The notes: generated from the sequence alone by a model not told the origin. A DNA stretch of 21,001 bases from Kitasatospora phosalacinea (GCF_000716545.1 NZ_JNWZ01000097.1:1-21001), one strand, 5' to 3'. Numbered from the stretch's first letter, positions 1-7,424 are shown. Program-made: numbers and translations.

Positions 1-925
1 ACACACCCCGCCCCCGCCCCCGCGCCCCCGCCCCGGACGCCGTCCCACCGAAGGCCAGGGCCGCGTGCAGGACGGCCCGGTCGAAGGCCGCGGTCGCGGG
101 GGTCGCGGCGGCGGGGACGGGCAGCGGGCCCGGGAGGCGGTCGGCGCGGACGGCGGCGGCCAGGCGGCGCGGGCCGGTGGCGAGCCGGGCGGGCAGCGGG
201 CGGGCGTCGCGCAGGAGGGCGACGCCCGCTTCGCAGAGGTCGGACGCGGCGGCGAGCCGGGTGCCCAGGGTGTGGTCGGGGCCGGTGCGGAGCTGTTCGC
301 CGGCCCGGTCGAGGGCGGCGGTGAGACGGCGGCGGGCGGGTTCGGCGCGGTCGGTGCCGGTGGCGTCCAGGGCTTCGGCGAGTGCGTCGAAGACGGCCGC
401 GACGGCCTGCCGTTCGGCGTGCAGCGGGCGCGGGTGGGTGGTGAGTTGGCGCAGCAGCAGGAGCCAGCCGGCGCCGGCCAGGTAGCAGCCGGCCTTGGCC
501 CAGCCGGGCAGCGGGACGGGCATGCCGCAGCCGAGCACGGTGAGCACCATCAGTTGGACGGCGGCCGCGGAGGCGACCGGCCCGGTGACGCTGATCGCCC
601 CGCAGAGCAGGCCGACCGCGCCGAGCAGCGGCACCGCCCACCATCCGGTGGCGGCGCCGATCAGCAGGCCGAGGGCGCCGGCCAGCGCGGGGACGGCCTG
701 CTGCACGGCACCGGTGCGCCGCCCGGCGGGGCGGTCGTTGACACCGGCGAACATCGCGCCGAGCCCGGCCAGCACGCCTTCGGCGGGCCGTCCGGCGGCG
801 ACCGCGAGGCCCAGCGGGACGGCCATGCCGGCCGCGCCGCGCACCGTCGCCGCCCAGGGCACGGGGCCGCGCTGCCAGCGCAGCGGGTGGGTCAGCCAGT
901 CCGGTCGTGCCCGTCGCCTGTCCGT
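1..925 (-). CDS. FUSC-like inner-membrane protein, partial (3' end missing)
   Basis: The minus strand reads as an open frame of about 308 codons that runs off the left edge. The first ~110 residues hold several hydrophobic segments (for example around GMAVPLGLAVAAG, LAGALGLLIGAA and LLGAVGLLCGA), then QLMVLTVLGCGMPVPLPGW. A helical soluble part rich in Ala, Arg and Leu follows. An N-terminal membrane block, a GxxFAGVNDR-like segment and a helical middle fit the FUSC/aromatic-acid-exporter-like family; the second membrane block usual for the family would lie outside the window. The start is uncertain: an in-frame TAG at 965-967 bounds the frame, and no ATG, GTG or TTG occurs before a GTG at 862. 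A good SD (GAGGAGG) sits 8 nt before ACG at 925, chosen here provisionally. The last residues (GARGRGRGV) look like low-complexity read error. No substrate can be assigned. Confidence 0.72.
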
Positions 926-1131
926 GGGAACCCCCTCCTCGCGTCCGCCCGTTCCTCCCGTAGCCTAGGCGTGGATCTTGTCGCGCCCGCTGCACCCGCG
1001 TTACGCCGGGATGACGCCCGTCCGGGCCGGTGGTGTCCGGTTGCCCGGCCGGGCGGCGGCGGGACATCATCCGGATGCCGAACGTCCCCCTGCCGGAGCC
1101 GTCTCCGCACCGGCCCGTCGAAAGCGCCCGC

Positions 1132-1743
1132 ATGGACTCCGCACCGCCCGCCCGACCGACCGTCCGGCCGTCCGGCCCCGCGCCCGTCCTGCGCCCCGGT
1201 GACGTCCCGGAGCGGCTGGACGCCGAAGGGCTGGTGGTGCGCCGCTGGCGGGCCGGGGAGGCGGGGGCGCGGTACCGGATGATCACGGCCAGTTTCGCGC
1301 ACCTGCACCCGTGGATGGGCTGGGCGGACCGGCTACCGACCGAGCCGGAGCACGCCGAGCGGTTCGCCCGGTCGTTGGCCTGGCCGAATGCCGGGGGCAG
1401 CTACGCCTTCGGGGTCTTCGCGGCCGACGACCGGACGCCGCTGGGCATGGTGGGGCTGCACGACCAGCGGGGCGGCGGCGCGGTGGAGATCGGGTACTGG
1501 TGCCACGTCGACCACCTGGGCCGGGGCGTGGCCACCCGGGCGGCCCGGGCGCTGACCGGGCTGTTGACGGGCCTTCCGGCGGTGGAGCGGGTCGAGATCC
1601 GCTGCGACGAGGCGAACCTGCGCAGCGCCGAGGTGGCCCGTCGGCTGGGCTACCGCTTGGAACGGATCGAGGAGGACGGGGTGCGGGCCCCGGCGGAGTC
1701 GGGCCGCGGCATGGTGTGGGTGAAGGAGCGCCCCGCGCCCTGA
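1132..1743 (+). CDS. GNAT-family N-acetyltransferase (RimJ/RimL-like)
   Basis: Predicted acetyl-CoA-dependent acetyltransferase of 203 residues from this ATG. It shows the GNAT acetyl-CoA loop LGRGVATRAARAL after a strand reading VEIGYWCHVD, then the family's last block, VEIRCDEANLRSAEVARRLG followed by YRLERI. The early segment RRWRAGEAGARYRMITASF is the usual N-terminal strand and helix of the RimJ/RimL (Acetyltransf_3) branch. Members of this branch acetylate N-termini of ribosomal proteins, or other amines, including drugs; the substrate cannot be told from sequence. The frame stays open upstream, with an alternative ATG at 1075 that would add 19 Pro-rich residues. I prefer 1132 because a GAAAG lies at suitable distance and the upstream part lacks family character. 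The gene stands alone, divergent from the FUSC gene across about 200 bp. Confidence 0.85.
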   Translation: MDSAPPARPTVRPSGPAPVLRPGDVPERLDAEGLVVRRWRAGEAGARYRMITASFAHLHPWMGWADRLPTEPEHAERFARSLAWPNAGGSYAFGVFAADDRTPLGMVGLHDQRGGGAVEIGYWCHVDHLGRGVATRAARALTGLLTGLPAVERVEIRCDEANLRSAEVARRLGYRLERIEEDGVRAPAESGRGMVWVKERPAP

Positions 1744-1786
1744 GCCCGACCGCGCGCCGTCCCGCCCCGGTCCCGTCCCGCTGCGG

Positions 1787-1792
1787 TATACC
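1787..1792 (+). promoter_or_regulatory. Possible -10 element before acylphosphatase
   Basis: TATACC stands out in a G/C-rich gap, 66 nt before the GTG start of the acylphosphatase. No convincing -35 hexamer is seen 16-19 nt upstream, so this is only a weak candidate. Confidence 0.25.
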
Positions 1793-1857
1793 TGCTGGCA
1801 GCGACAGTGACGGCGGGGACGGACGCGAGAACGAACGCGACGAGAGGTGGACGACGG

Positions 1858-2127
1858 GTGATCCGGCGGCGGGTGCTGGTCTCGGGCACGGTGCAGGGCG
1901 TCTTCTTCCGCGACTCCTGCCGCCGCGCGGCCGCGGAGGCGGAGGTGGTGGGCTGGGTGCGCAACCTTCCGGACGGGCGGGTCGAGGCGGTCTTCGAGGG
2001 CGATCCCGACCCGGTGGAACAGATGGTCGCCTGGACGCACCACGGCCCGCCCCGGGCGGTGGTCGACCACGTCGAGGTGCACGAGGAGCAGCCGGAGGGC
2101 CTGCTCGTCTTCGCCATCACGACCTGA
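1858..2127 (+). CDS. acyP: Acylphosphatase
   Basis: Small cytoplasmic enzyme (EC 3.6.1.7) that hydrolyses the carboxyl-phosphate bond of acyl phosphates. From the GTG at 1858 it is 89 residues, the normal length. The signature VSGTVQGVFFRDSCRRAA is present, then GWVRNLPDGRVEAVFEG. Arg18 (in FFR) and Asn36 (in VRNL) correspond by spacing to the phosphate-binding Arg and catalytic Asn of the family (Arg23 and Asn41 in the muscle enzyme). The start is supported by GAGAGG at 1842-1847, ten nt upstream; the frame is open further up but that part has no homologous character. The gene appears monocistronic. A decayed minus-strand fragment follows immediately. Confidence 0.93.
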   Translation: MIRRRVLVSGTVQGVFFRDSCRRAAAEAEVVGWVRNLPDGRVEAVFEGDPDPVEQMVAWTHHGPPRAVVDHVEVHEEQPEGLLVFAITT

Positions 2128-2134
2128 CCGCCCG

Positions 2135-2389
2135 TCAGGCGCCGCGCTCGGGCGTCCCCGTCCCCGTCCCCGTCCCCGTACGGCCGGACGTCGTCGGGGA
2201 AGACCTGGGCGAACCGGTGCGGCTGGACGTCCCGCAGGCGCGGGGTGCGAGCACCCAGAAGCCGCGGTCGCCGGCGGCGGCGGTGACGCAGACCGAGGCG
2301 ACCACCCGGCGGCCGAGTCTGAACGCCTCGCAGATCGCGCCCGTCCCGTGGCACAGCTGGACGGCGCCGTTGGGGGCGGGGCGGTGAAA
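2135..2389 (-). pseudogene. Decayed gene fragment with one frame shift (unidentified)
   Basis: On the minus strand two adjoining frames have protein-like composition and almost pure G/C wobble. The first contains AVQLCHGTGAICEAFRLGRR, VVASVCVTAAAGDRGFWVLA, then PRA. The second picks up with LRDVQPHRFAQVFPDDVRPY before a short GD repeat. The change of frame falls near 2236-2240, where one missing C (GCCTG for GCCCTG) would join them. No start codon is found before the frame enters the promoter of the DinB gene, so the 5' end also seems lost. The first frame runs on to a TGA at 2135 but with shadow-like composition. I do not recognise the family. A base-call error at the frame change is an alternative. 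Confidence 0.4.
2154..2177. repeat. Four tandem GTCCCC hexamers
   Basis: Four perfect copies of GTCCCC follow the acylphosphatase gene. On the minus strand they encode a Gly-Asp run at the end of the decayed fragment. As hexamers they cannot themselves shift a reading frame. Confidence 0.9.
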
Positions 2390-2394
2390 ACGGT

Positions 2395-2424
2395 TTGTGG
2401 GGGCGGCTCGGCGGCGGCCAGACT
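2395..2424 (+). promoter_or_regulatory. Probable promoter giving a leaderless DinB transcript
   Basis: TTGTGG (2395-2400), an 18-nt spacer, then CAGACT (2419-2424). Transcription would begin about seven nt later, at the ATG at 2431. No Shine-Dalgarno precedes that ATG, which agrees with a leaderless mRNA, a common arrangement in actinobacteria. This is inference from spacing only. Confidence 0.4.
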
Positions 2425-2430
2425 CCGGGC

Positions 2431-3054
2431 ATGACGGAGACGGACGATGGGCTCGCCGCGACGAAGCGGGATCTGAAGCTGTACCTGCAGGACGCCCGGA
2501 GCGCGGTGGTGTGGAAGCTGGAGGGGCTGTCGGAGTACGACGTGCGCCGCCCGCTGACGCCGACCGGGACGAACCTGCTGGGGCTGGTCAAGCACCTGAC
2601 GGGTGCGGAGGCGGCGTACTTCGGCACCACCTTCGACCGGCCGTTCGAGGGCGGCCCGGGCCTGTGGGTGGCGGGGGCGGCCGAGCCGAACGCCGATCTG
2701 TGGGCCCGGCCGGAGGAGGGCCGGGAGGCCCTGCTCGACGGCTACCGCCGGGTCTGGGCGCACGCGGACGCCACCGTGGACGCGCTGCCGCTGGACGCGG
2801 TCGGCAAGGTCCCGTGGCCCCCGCACGGCGAGTTGACGCTGGGGCGGGTCCTGCTGCACGTGGTCGCCGAGACCCACCGGCACGCGGGCCACGCCGACCT
2901 GGTCCGCGAGCTGGTGGACGGCCGGACCGGCCTGCGCGCGAACGGCTCGGTGCTGCCCGAGGGGGACGCGGACTGGTGGTCGGACCACTACGCGCGGGTG
3001 GAGCGCGCCGCCCGCGGGGCGGCGGTCGCGGCGGGCGAGCGCCTGCCCGACTGA
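2431..3054 (+). CDS. DinB-superfamily protein (DUF664-like)
   Basis: 207 residues forming the DinB-type four-helix bundle. His55 lies in LLGLVKHLTGAEAAYFG, the usual first metal ligand. The second block, HVVAETHRHAGHADLVREL, holds His151 and His154 in the HxxH arrangement typical of DUF664/DinB_2 proteins, so the metal site appears complete. The superfamily includes mycothiol- and bacillithiol-dependent transferases and many uncharacterised proteins; actinobacteria use mycothiol, so thiol transfer or detoxification is possible but not shown here. I chose the ATG at 2431 over an in-frame TTG at 2395 because the latter lies in the predicted -35 box. A GC-rich hairpin follows the stop. The gene appears monocistronic. 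Confidence 0.85.
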   Translation: MTETDDGLAATKRDLKLYLQDARSAVVWKLEGLSEYDVRRPLTPTGTNLLGLVKHLTGAEAAYFGTTFDRPFEGGPGLWVAGAAEPNADLWARPEEGREALLDGYRRVWAHADATVDALPLDAVGKVPWPPHGELTLGRVLLHVVAETHRHAGHADLVRELVDGRTGLRANGSVLPEGDADWWSDHYARVERAARGAAVAAGERLPD

Positions 3055-3070
3055 CACCGGCCGGGGCCGC

Positions 3071-3092
3071 GCGGGCGGCGCCCCCCGCCCGC
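3071..3092 (+). terminator. Hairpin terminator after the DinB gene
   Basis: GCGGGCGG (3071-3078) pairs perfectly with CCGCCCGC (3085-3092) across a six-base loop, 16 nt after the stop codon. There is no T tract, as is usual in high-G+C actinobacteria. Confidence 0.55.
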
Positions 3093-3110
3093 CGGCCGCC
3101 CGCGGCTCTG

Positions 3111-3125
3111 GGACGATCGTCGTCC
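3111..3125. promoter_or_regulatory. 15-bp palindrome upstream of the IMP cyclohydrolase homologue
   Basis: GGACGA-TCG-TCGTCC is a perfect inverted repeat 35 bp before the GTG at 3161. It could be an operator or a 5'-leader hairpin. No clear -10/-35 pair fixes its place relative to a promoter. Confidence 0.3.
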
Positions 3126-3160
3126 GCCGGTCACCGACCCCGTCCGAAGGGACCCCGCCC

Positions 3161-3853
3161 GTGCCGATCGACCTCGCCGAGGCCCTCGCCGCCCACCCGT
3201 ACCCGGGACGGGGCGTCCTGCGCTGCCGCACCGCCGACGGCGCCGAACTGGCCGCCTACTTCCTGACCGGCCGCAGCCCCGCCTCCCGCGCCCGCGCGCT
3301 GCGCGCCACCCCGGACGGCGCACTGAGCGTCGTCCCCACCGACGTCCGCGAGCACGACGACCTGCGGCACTACCAGGCGGTGCGGCGCAGCGGCGAGCGG
3401 GTGGTGTACGGCAACGGCGAGCAGGTCGCGGTGGTCGCGGACCGGCTGGACGCGGGCCGTTCCCCGCTGGAGGCCCTGGACGGCCTGGACTACGAGCCGG
3501 ACCCGCCGATCTTCACCCCGCGCCTGACGGCCGTCGCGGACATCCGCCCGGGCGGCCCGACCTGGCTCGGCGCGGCCCGCCGCAGCGCGGCCTCCCGCAC
3601 CGGCACCGACCGTCTCTTCCTGCGCCTGGACGGCCCGGCGCCGGGCGAGGGCGTCCTGCTGACCACCTACCAGGGCCCCGCCGCCGCCCCGGCCACCGGC
3701 ACCCCCTACCTGGAGGTCACCACCCCGTACCCGGACGCCCCTGCCCTGCTCGACCACCTCTGGTCCGCCCTGCCGTCCGAGTACCGGGTGGCCGCGGCGG
3801 TCTTCGCCCCGTCCGCCTTCCCGGAGGTCCTGCTCCGCCACGCGACGGACTGA
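3161..3853 (+). CDS. IMP cyclohydrolase family protein (archaeal PurO type)
   Basis: 230 residues from a GTG preceded by GAAGGGA at about nine nt. The order of blocks is that of the archaeal-type IMP cyclohydrolase family (PurO, Pfam IMP_cyclohyd): an N-terminal YPGRGVLRCRTADGAELAAY strand pair, the FLTGRSPASRARAL segment, VVPTDVREHDDLRHYQAVR, VYGNGEQVAVVADRL and a DYEPDPPIFTPRLTAVADI stretch. The archaeal enzyme closes the purine ring, converting FAICAR to IMP in the last step of purine synthesis. Bacteria normally use bifunctional PurH, so this may be a second cyclohydrolase or a related enzyme on another substrate. No purine gene lies nearby. Family membership is fairly sure from memory of its motifs; activity is inferred. 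Confidence 0.75.
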   Translation: MPIDLAEALAAHPYPGRGVLRCRTADGAELAAYFLTGRSPASRARALRATPDGALSVVPTDVREHDDLRHYQAVRRSGERVVYGNGEQVAVVADRLDAGRSPLEALDGLDYEPDPPIFTPRLTAVADIRPGGPTWLGAARRSAASRTGTDRLFLRLDGPAPGEGVLLTTYQGPAAAPATGTPYLEVTTPYPDAPALLDHLWSALPSEYRVAAAVFAPSAFPEVLLRHATD

Positions 3854-3911
3854 CGTCCCGTCACCGGCCGCCCGGGGGAGCTCTCGCAGGCGGTTCCGGC
3901 CGCGCACGGCG

Positions 3912-3945
3912 GACGGCCGCCCGCGTGGGGGTGCGGGCGGCCGTC
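3912..3945. terminator. Bidirectional terminator hairpin
   Basis: A perfect 13-bp stem, GACGGCCGCCCGC (3912-3924) with GCGGGCGGCCGTC (3933-3945), encloses an eight-base loop. It lies between the convergent cyclohydrolase homologue (stop 3853) and oxidoreductase (stop 3960) and can end both transcripts. Confidence 0.8.
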
Positions 3946-3959
3946 GTGAGGGGCGCGGG

Positions 3960-5351
3960 TCAGCTGTCGAAGCCGAGGCCGAGCTTGTCCATGGTCTTGA
4001 GCCAGAGGTTGCGGCGGCCGGCGTTGCGGTCGGCGCGGTCCAGGGACCACTTGGTGATGCCGATGCCGGCCCAGCGGACGGGCTCGGGCGGGAAGGGGAG
4101 CGGCTTGCGGCGGACCATCTCCAGGGCGGTGCGCTCGGTGGGCCGGCCCGCCAGGAGGTCGAGCATGACCTCGGCGCCGAAGCGGGTGGCGCCGACGCCG
4201 AGGCCGGTGTAGCCGGCGGCGAGGGCGACCTTGCCGTGGTGGGCGGTGTCGAAGAAGGCGGAGAACCGGGTGCAGGTGTCGATGGCGCCGCCCCAGGCGT
4301 GGGTGAAGCGCAGGCCCTCCAGTTGCGGGAAGGTCCGGAAGAAGTGCCGGGCGAGGGTCTGGTAGGTCTGCGGCCGCTGGTCGTACTCGGCACGGACCTT
4401 GGCCCCGTAGTGGTAGATCGCGTCGTAGCCGCCCCACAGGATCCGGTTGTCGGCGGACAGCCGGTAGTAGTGGAACTGGTTGGCGCCGTCGCCGATGCCC
4501 TGCCGGCCCTGCCAGCCGATCGCGGCGAGCTGTTCGGCGCTGAGCGGTTCGGTCATCAGCGCGTAGTCGTAGACCGGCACGGTGTACGGGCGGATCCGCT
4601 TGACCAGCGAGGGGAAGACGTTGGTGCCGAGGGCGACCTGCCGGGCCAGGACCCGGCCGTAGGGGGTGCGCACGGCCATGCCGGGGCCGGACTCGGCGAT
4701 GTCGAGCGCCTTGGTGTGCTCGAAGATCCGCACGCCGAGCCGCTCGCAGGTCTGCTTGAGGCCCCAGGCGAGCTTGGCGGGGTGGAGCATCGCCACGCCG
4801 TCCTTGTCCCAGAGCGCGCCGAGGTAGGTCGGCGAGGCGACCTGGGCGCGGACGGCGTCGGTGTCCAGCAGCTCGTAGTCGCCGTACTGCTTGGCGAGTT
4901 CGTACAGTTCGGCGAGTTCCTCGACCTGGTGGGGCTCGGTGGCGACGTCGAGTTCGCCGGTGCGCTCCCAGTCGCAGTCGATCCCGTACGTCGCCACCGC
5001 GTCCTCGATGGACTGCAGGTTGCGGGCGCCGAGCTGTTCGAGGGCGGCCAGTTCGTCGGGCCAGCGCTCCAGGCCGTTGCCGAGGCCGTGGGTGAGGCTG
5101 GCGGCGCAGAAGCCGCCGTTGCGGCCGGAGGCGGCCCAGCCGGTCTGCTCGGCCTCGATCAGGACCACGTCGCGCCCGGGGTCCCGCTCCTTGGCGATCA
5201 GGGCCGTCCACAGGCCGCTGTAGCCGCCGCCGACGACCAGCAGGTCGCAGCGGACGTCGCCGGTGAGGGCGGAGTTCGCGTCCGGGCGGCCCGGGTCCTC
5301 CAGCCAGAACGGGGTGGGTTTGGCGTCCCGCAGTGCGTGTACGGGGTCCAT
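3960..5351 (-). CDS. FAD-dependent amine oxidase/oxidoreductase (DAO family, gamma-glutamylputrescine-oxidase-like)
   Basis: 463-residue cytoplasmic flavoprotein. The N-terminal dinucleotide fold shows LLVVGGGYSGLWTALIAKE (Gly-rich loop at residues 41-46) and the acidic strand end VVLIEAE near residue 66. ASGRNGGF at about 74-81 is the flavin-contacting motif typical of the PuuB/sarcosine-oxidase-like DAO branch. Near the C-terminus GYTGLGVGATRFGAEVMLDL is the second FAD block. Relatives oxidise the C-N bond of amines such as gamma-glutamylputrescine, releasing aldehyde, ammonia or amine and H2O2. AAGGA about nine nt upstream supports the ATG. It is the last gene of a permease-cupin-oxidase set; a strong hairpin separates it from the cupin, so it may be transcribed at a different level. 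The substrate is inferred to be an amine carried by the permease. Confidence 0.88.
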   Translation of the reverse strand: MDPVHALRDAKPTPFWLEDPGRPDANSALTGDVRCDLLVVGGGYSGLWTALIAKERDPGRDVVLIEAEQTGWAASGRNGGFCAASLTHGLGNGLERWPDELAALEQLGARNLQSIEDAVATYGIDCDWERTGELDVATEPHQVEELAELYELAKQYGDYELLDTDAVRAQVASPTYLGALWDKDGVAMLHPAKLAWGLKQTCERLGVRIFEHTKALDIAESGPGMAVRTPYGRVLARQVALGTNVFPSLVKRIRPYTVPVYDYALMTEPLSAEQLAAIGWQGRQGIGDGANQFHYYRLSADNRILWGGYDAIYHYGAKVRAEYDQRPQTYQTLARHFFRTFPQLEGLRFTHAWGGAIDTCTRFSAFFDTAHHGKVALAAGYTGLGVGATRFGAEVMLDLLAGRPTERTALEMVRRKPLPFPPEPVRWAGIGITKWSLDRADRNAGRRNLWLKTMDKLGLGFDS

Positions 5352-5380
5352 GCTCTCGGTTCCTTGCCTAGGGGAGGGTG

Positions 5381-5408
5381 CGGCCCGGCCGTGGGGGCGG
5401 CCGGGCCG
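5381..5408 (-). terminator. Intercistronic hairpin between cupin and oxidase genes
   Basis: CGGCCCGGCCG (5381-5391) pairs perfectly with CGGCCGGGCCG (5398-5408) over a six-base loop. It lies 17 nt past the cupin stop and 30 nt before the oxidase start. It could be a partial terminator or an mRNA-stabilising stem within the operon. Confidence 0.55.
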
Positions 5409-5424
5409 TGGGTGCTTCAGGGAG

Positions 5425-5799
5425 TCATCGGTCCTCGGCCTCGGCCGCGTCCTGGCCGAGGTTGACGGTGTAGACCTTGCGGAGCGTCTCGTGGACGGTC
5501 CAGGTGGTGCGGTCGCCCTCGCGGAGCACCGCGAGGTCGCCGGGGCCGAGTTCGAGGACGGGCCCGCCCTCGAACTCGACGGTGGCCCGGCCGCTGAGCA
5601 CGACGAACATCTCGTCGGCCTCGGTGTCGGTGACCGTGCCGGGGGTGATCTGCCAGATCCCGCGGACCTGGCGCCCGTCGGCGGACTCCCAGACCACCTT
5701 GCCGGTGACCTCGGGCGCGCCGGAGACGATCTGCCCGGGGTCGAGCGGCTCGGGCTCCAGTTCGGCGTCCGGGACGTGCAGGGCGAAGCTGTTGATCAT
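5425..5799 (-). CDS. Cupin-domain protein (Cupin_3/EutQ-like)
   Basis: 124 residues forming one beta-barrel. GKVVWESADGRQVRGIWQIT leads into TPGTVTDTEADEMFVVLSGR, then FEGGPVLELGPGDLAVLREG and a closing TTWTVHETLRKVY. This is the layout of Cupin_3 proteins, which often accompany amine or amino-acid permeases and DAO oxidases. The usual HxH plus E metal site is incomplete: the first motif has Asp/Glu but no paired histidines, and one His occurs later (HET). It may therefore act without a metal or as a ligand-binding accessory. Its ATG overlaps the permease stop (ATGA), so translation is probably coupled. The biochemical role is unknown. Confidence 0.82.
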   Translation of the reverse strand: MINSFALHVPDAELEPEPLDPGQIVSGAPEVTGKVVWESADGRQVRGIWQITPGTVTDTEADEMFVVLSGRATVEFEGGPVLELGPGDLAVLREGDRTTWTVHETLRKVYTVNLGQDAAEAEDR

Positions 5800-7355
5800 G
5801 CCTCGACGCTATCCGTCCCGGTGCCGCTGACGGCCTTGTCACTGTGTGCCGAGTCCGGCTTCCACCCTGACAGCTCGTACGCCCCGTCCCCGAGTTCGGC
5901 GTCCCGGCCGTTCACGGCGGCCCGGTCGGCGGCGGCGGAGGCCCGGGCGGCCTTGCGGGCGGCGAGCAGCGGGTAGAGCAGCAGGGAGGCGCCGACCACG
6001 ATCAGGCAGTAGACGACGGCCTTGGTGCCCTCCTCGCTGTACTGCTGGATCGCGGCCCAGGCGCTGACGCCGAGCAGGCAGGTGGCGATCAGGCCGATGC
6101 TCCACCAGCCGCCGGGGATCCTGTAGGGGCGCTCCAGGTGGGGTTCGCGGATGCGCAGCGCGATCAGGGCGGCGACCTCCAGCAGGATGCCGATGTTGGT
6201 GAGGAAGACGTCGTAGATCACCAGGCTCTGGAAGCTGGAGAAGCAGAACAGCGCGTAGACGACGGAGGAGCCGACGATCGAGGCGATCGGCATCTTGTAG
6301 CGCCGGCTCTCCTTGGAGACCCACTTGGGCAGGTAGCCGTCGTGCGAGAGCGAGGAGGGCAGCCGGGAGTAGGAGGCGAGCAGCGCGGAGAACATCGCGA
6401 CCGAGGCGAACAGGCCGCCGATGGTGACGACGTACTGCAGCCAGGGCCCGGCCAGTTCGCCGGCGATGTCCGGGAGCGCGCCGTCCTTCCAGCTCTTCCA
6501 GCCGTTGTCGCCGTCCGCGCCGACGGCCAGGGAGGCCAGCGAGGGCAGCAGGTAGCCGATGATGATCAGCAGCACGGACCAGAACAGCGCCCTGGGCAGG
6601 TGCTTCTTCGGGTTCTCCATCTCGCCGGCCACGGTGGAGACCGAGTCCCAGCCGGAGTAGTTCCACATCACGATGAACAGGCCGGAGCCGAAGGCGTTCC
6701 AGGTGGACTGGCCCTGTTCGGCGGTCATCGAGGAGACCGGGTTGGTGCCGTCGGTGATCAGCTGGTAGAAGCCGATCGCGGTGAGGACCAGCATCGGGGT
6801 GAGGCAGATGATCGCGAACGCCACCGAGGAGTCGCCGACCCAGCCCGCGCCCATCAGGTTCAGCAGCGTGAAGAGCAGGATGACGCCGACGCAGATCACC
6901 CAGTTCAGGTCGACCTGGATGTCGGCCTTGTACAGGTGGAACTCGAAGAACACGTGCTCGCCGGGGGCGACGGCGCCGATCAGGCTGGACAGGTACGAGG
7001 TGAACATGACCGGGTAGAGCGCCATGTCGACGAAGCTGCACACCCACTGCAGCACGCCCTGCTGGAAGGCCCAGAACCGGCCGAGGCCGCGCTTGACCCA
7101 GTGGTAGTAGCCGCCCTCGACGGGGATGGCGGTGCCCAGTTCGGCGCAGACCAGGGCGTGCGGCACGCTGTAGATCAGCGGGGCCACCAGGATGAGCAGG
7201 ATGCCCATGCCGGGGCCGGAGGTCGAGAACAGCGGCTCGATTCCGTAGGCGCCGCCGGAGACGCTGAAGAAGATCAGGGCAACCAGCGGGACCAGGCTCA
7301 CGCGCTTGGGCGTCGCCCACCGGTTCTCCGGCGGGGCCACGGGGATGGCGGTCAT
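5796..7355 (-). CDS. APC-superfamily amino acid/amine permease
   Basis: 519-residue integral membrane transporter with about 12 predicted helices. The first reads VSLVPLVALIFFSVSGGAYG, with the Gly-rich break typical of APC carriers. The family signature follows as TAIPVEGGYYHWVKRGLGRF. Later helices include GLFIVMWNYSGWDSVSTVAG and LFWSVLLIIIGYLLPSLASL, and a ~50-residue hydrophilic tail ends the protein. It is expected to import an amino acid or amine by proton symport. I chose the ATG at 7355 because AAGGTGA stands directly before it at SD distance. The frame is open further up (ATG at 7430 and 7514), but 7430 overlaps the predicted -10 box and lacks an SD. The gene leads the permease-cupin-oxidase set, which suggests that its substrate is what the oxidase attacks. 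Confidence 0.88.
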   Translation of the reverse strand: MTAIPVAPPENRWATPKRVSLVPLVALIFFSVSGGAYGIEPLFSTSGPGMGILLILVAPLIYSVPHALVCAELGTAIPVEGGYYHWVKRGLGRFWAFQQGVLQWVCSFVDMALYPVMFTSYLSSLIGAVAPGEHVFFEFHLYKADIQVDLNWVICVGVILLFTLLNLMGAGWVGDSSVAFAIICLTPMLVLTAIGFYQLITDGTNPVSSMTAEQGQSTWNAFGSGLFIVMWNYSGWDSVSTVAGEMENPKKHLPRALFWSVLLIIIGYLLPSLASLAVGADGDNGWKSWKDGALPDIAGELAGPWLQYVVTIGGLFASVAMFSALLASYSRLPSSLSHDGYLPKWVSKESRRYKMPIASIVGSSVVYALFCFSSFQSLVIYDVFLTNIGILLEVAALIALRIREPHLERPYRIPGGWWSIGLIATCLLGVSAWAAIQQYSEEGTKAVVYCLIVVGASLLLYPLLAARKAARASAAADRAAVNGRDAELGDGAYELSGWKPDSAHSDKAVSGTGTDSVEA

Positions 7356-7424
7356 TTTCACCTTGGCAATCGGGGTCGGCTCGGATGTCGTCTGTTCTGC
7401 GAGCCACGAGTCTTGCCGCCCCGT

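Noticed and set aside
65..1282. 405-codon plus-strand open frame
   Set aside because: Gly/Arg/Ala-rich and opposite a minus-strand frame with membrane segments; it also runs through the GNAT start in another frame.
1333..3231. 632-codon minus-strand open frame
   Set aside because: It crosses the antisense of the GNAT, acylphosphatase and DinB genes, all with family motifs on plus; Arg/Pro-rich shadow composition.
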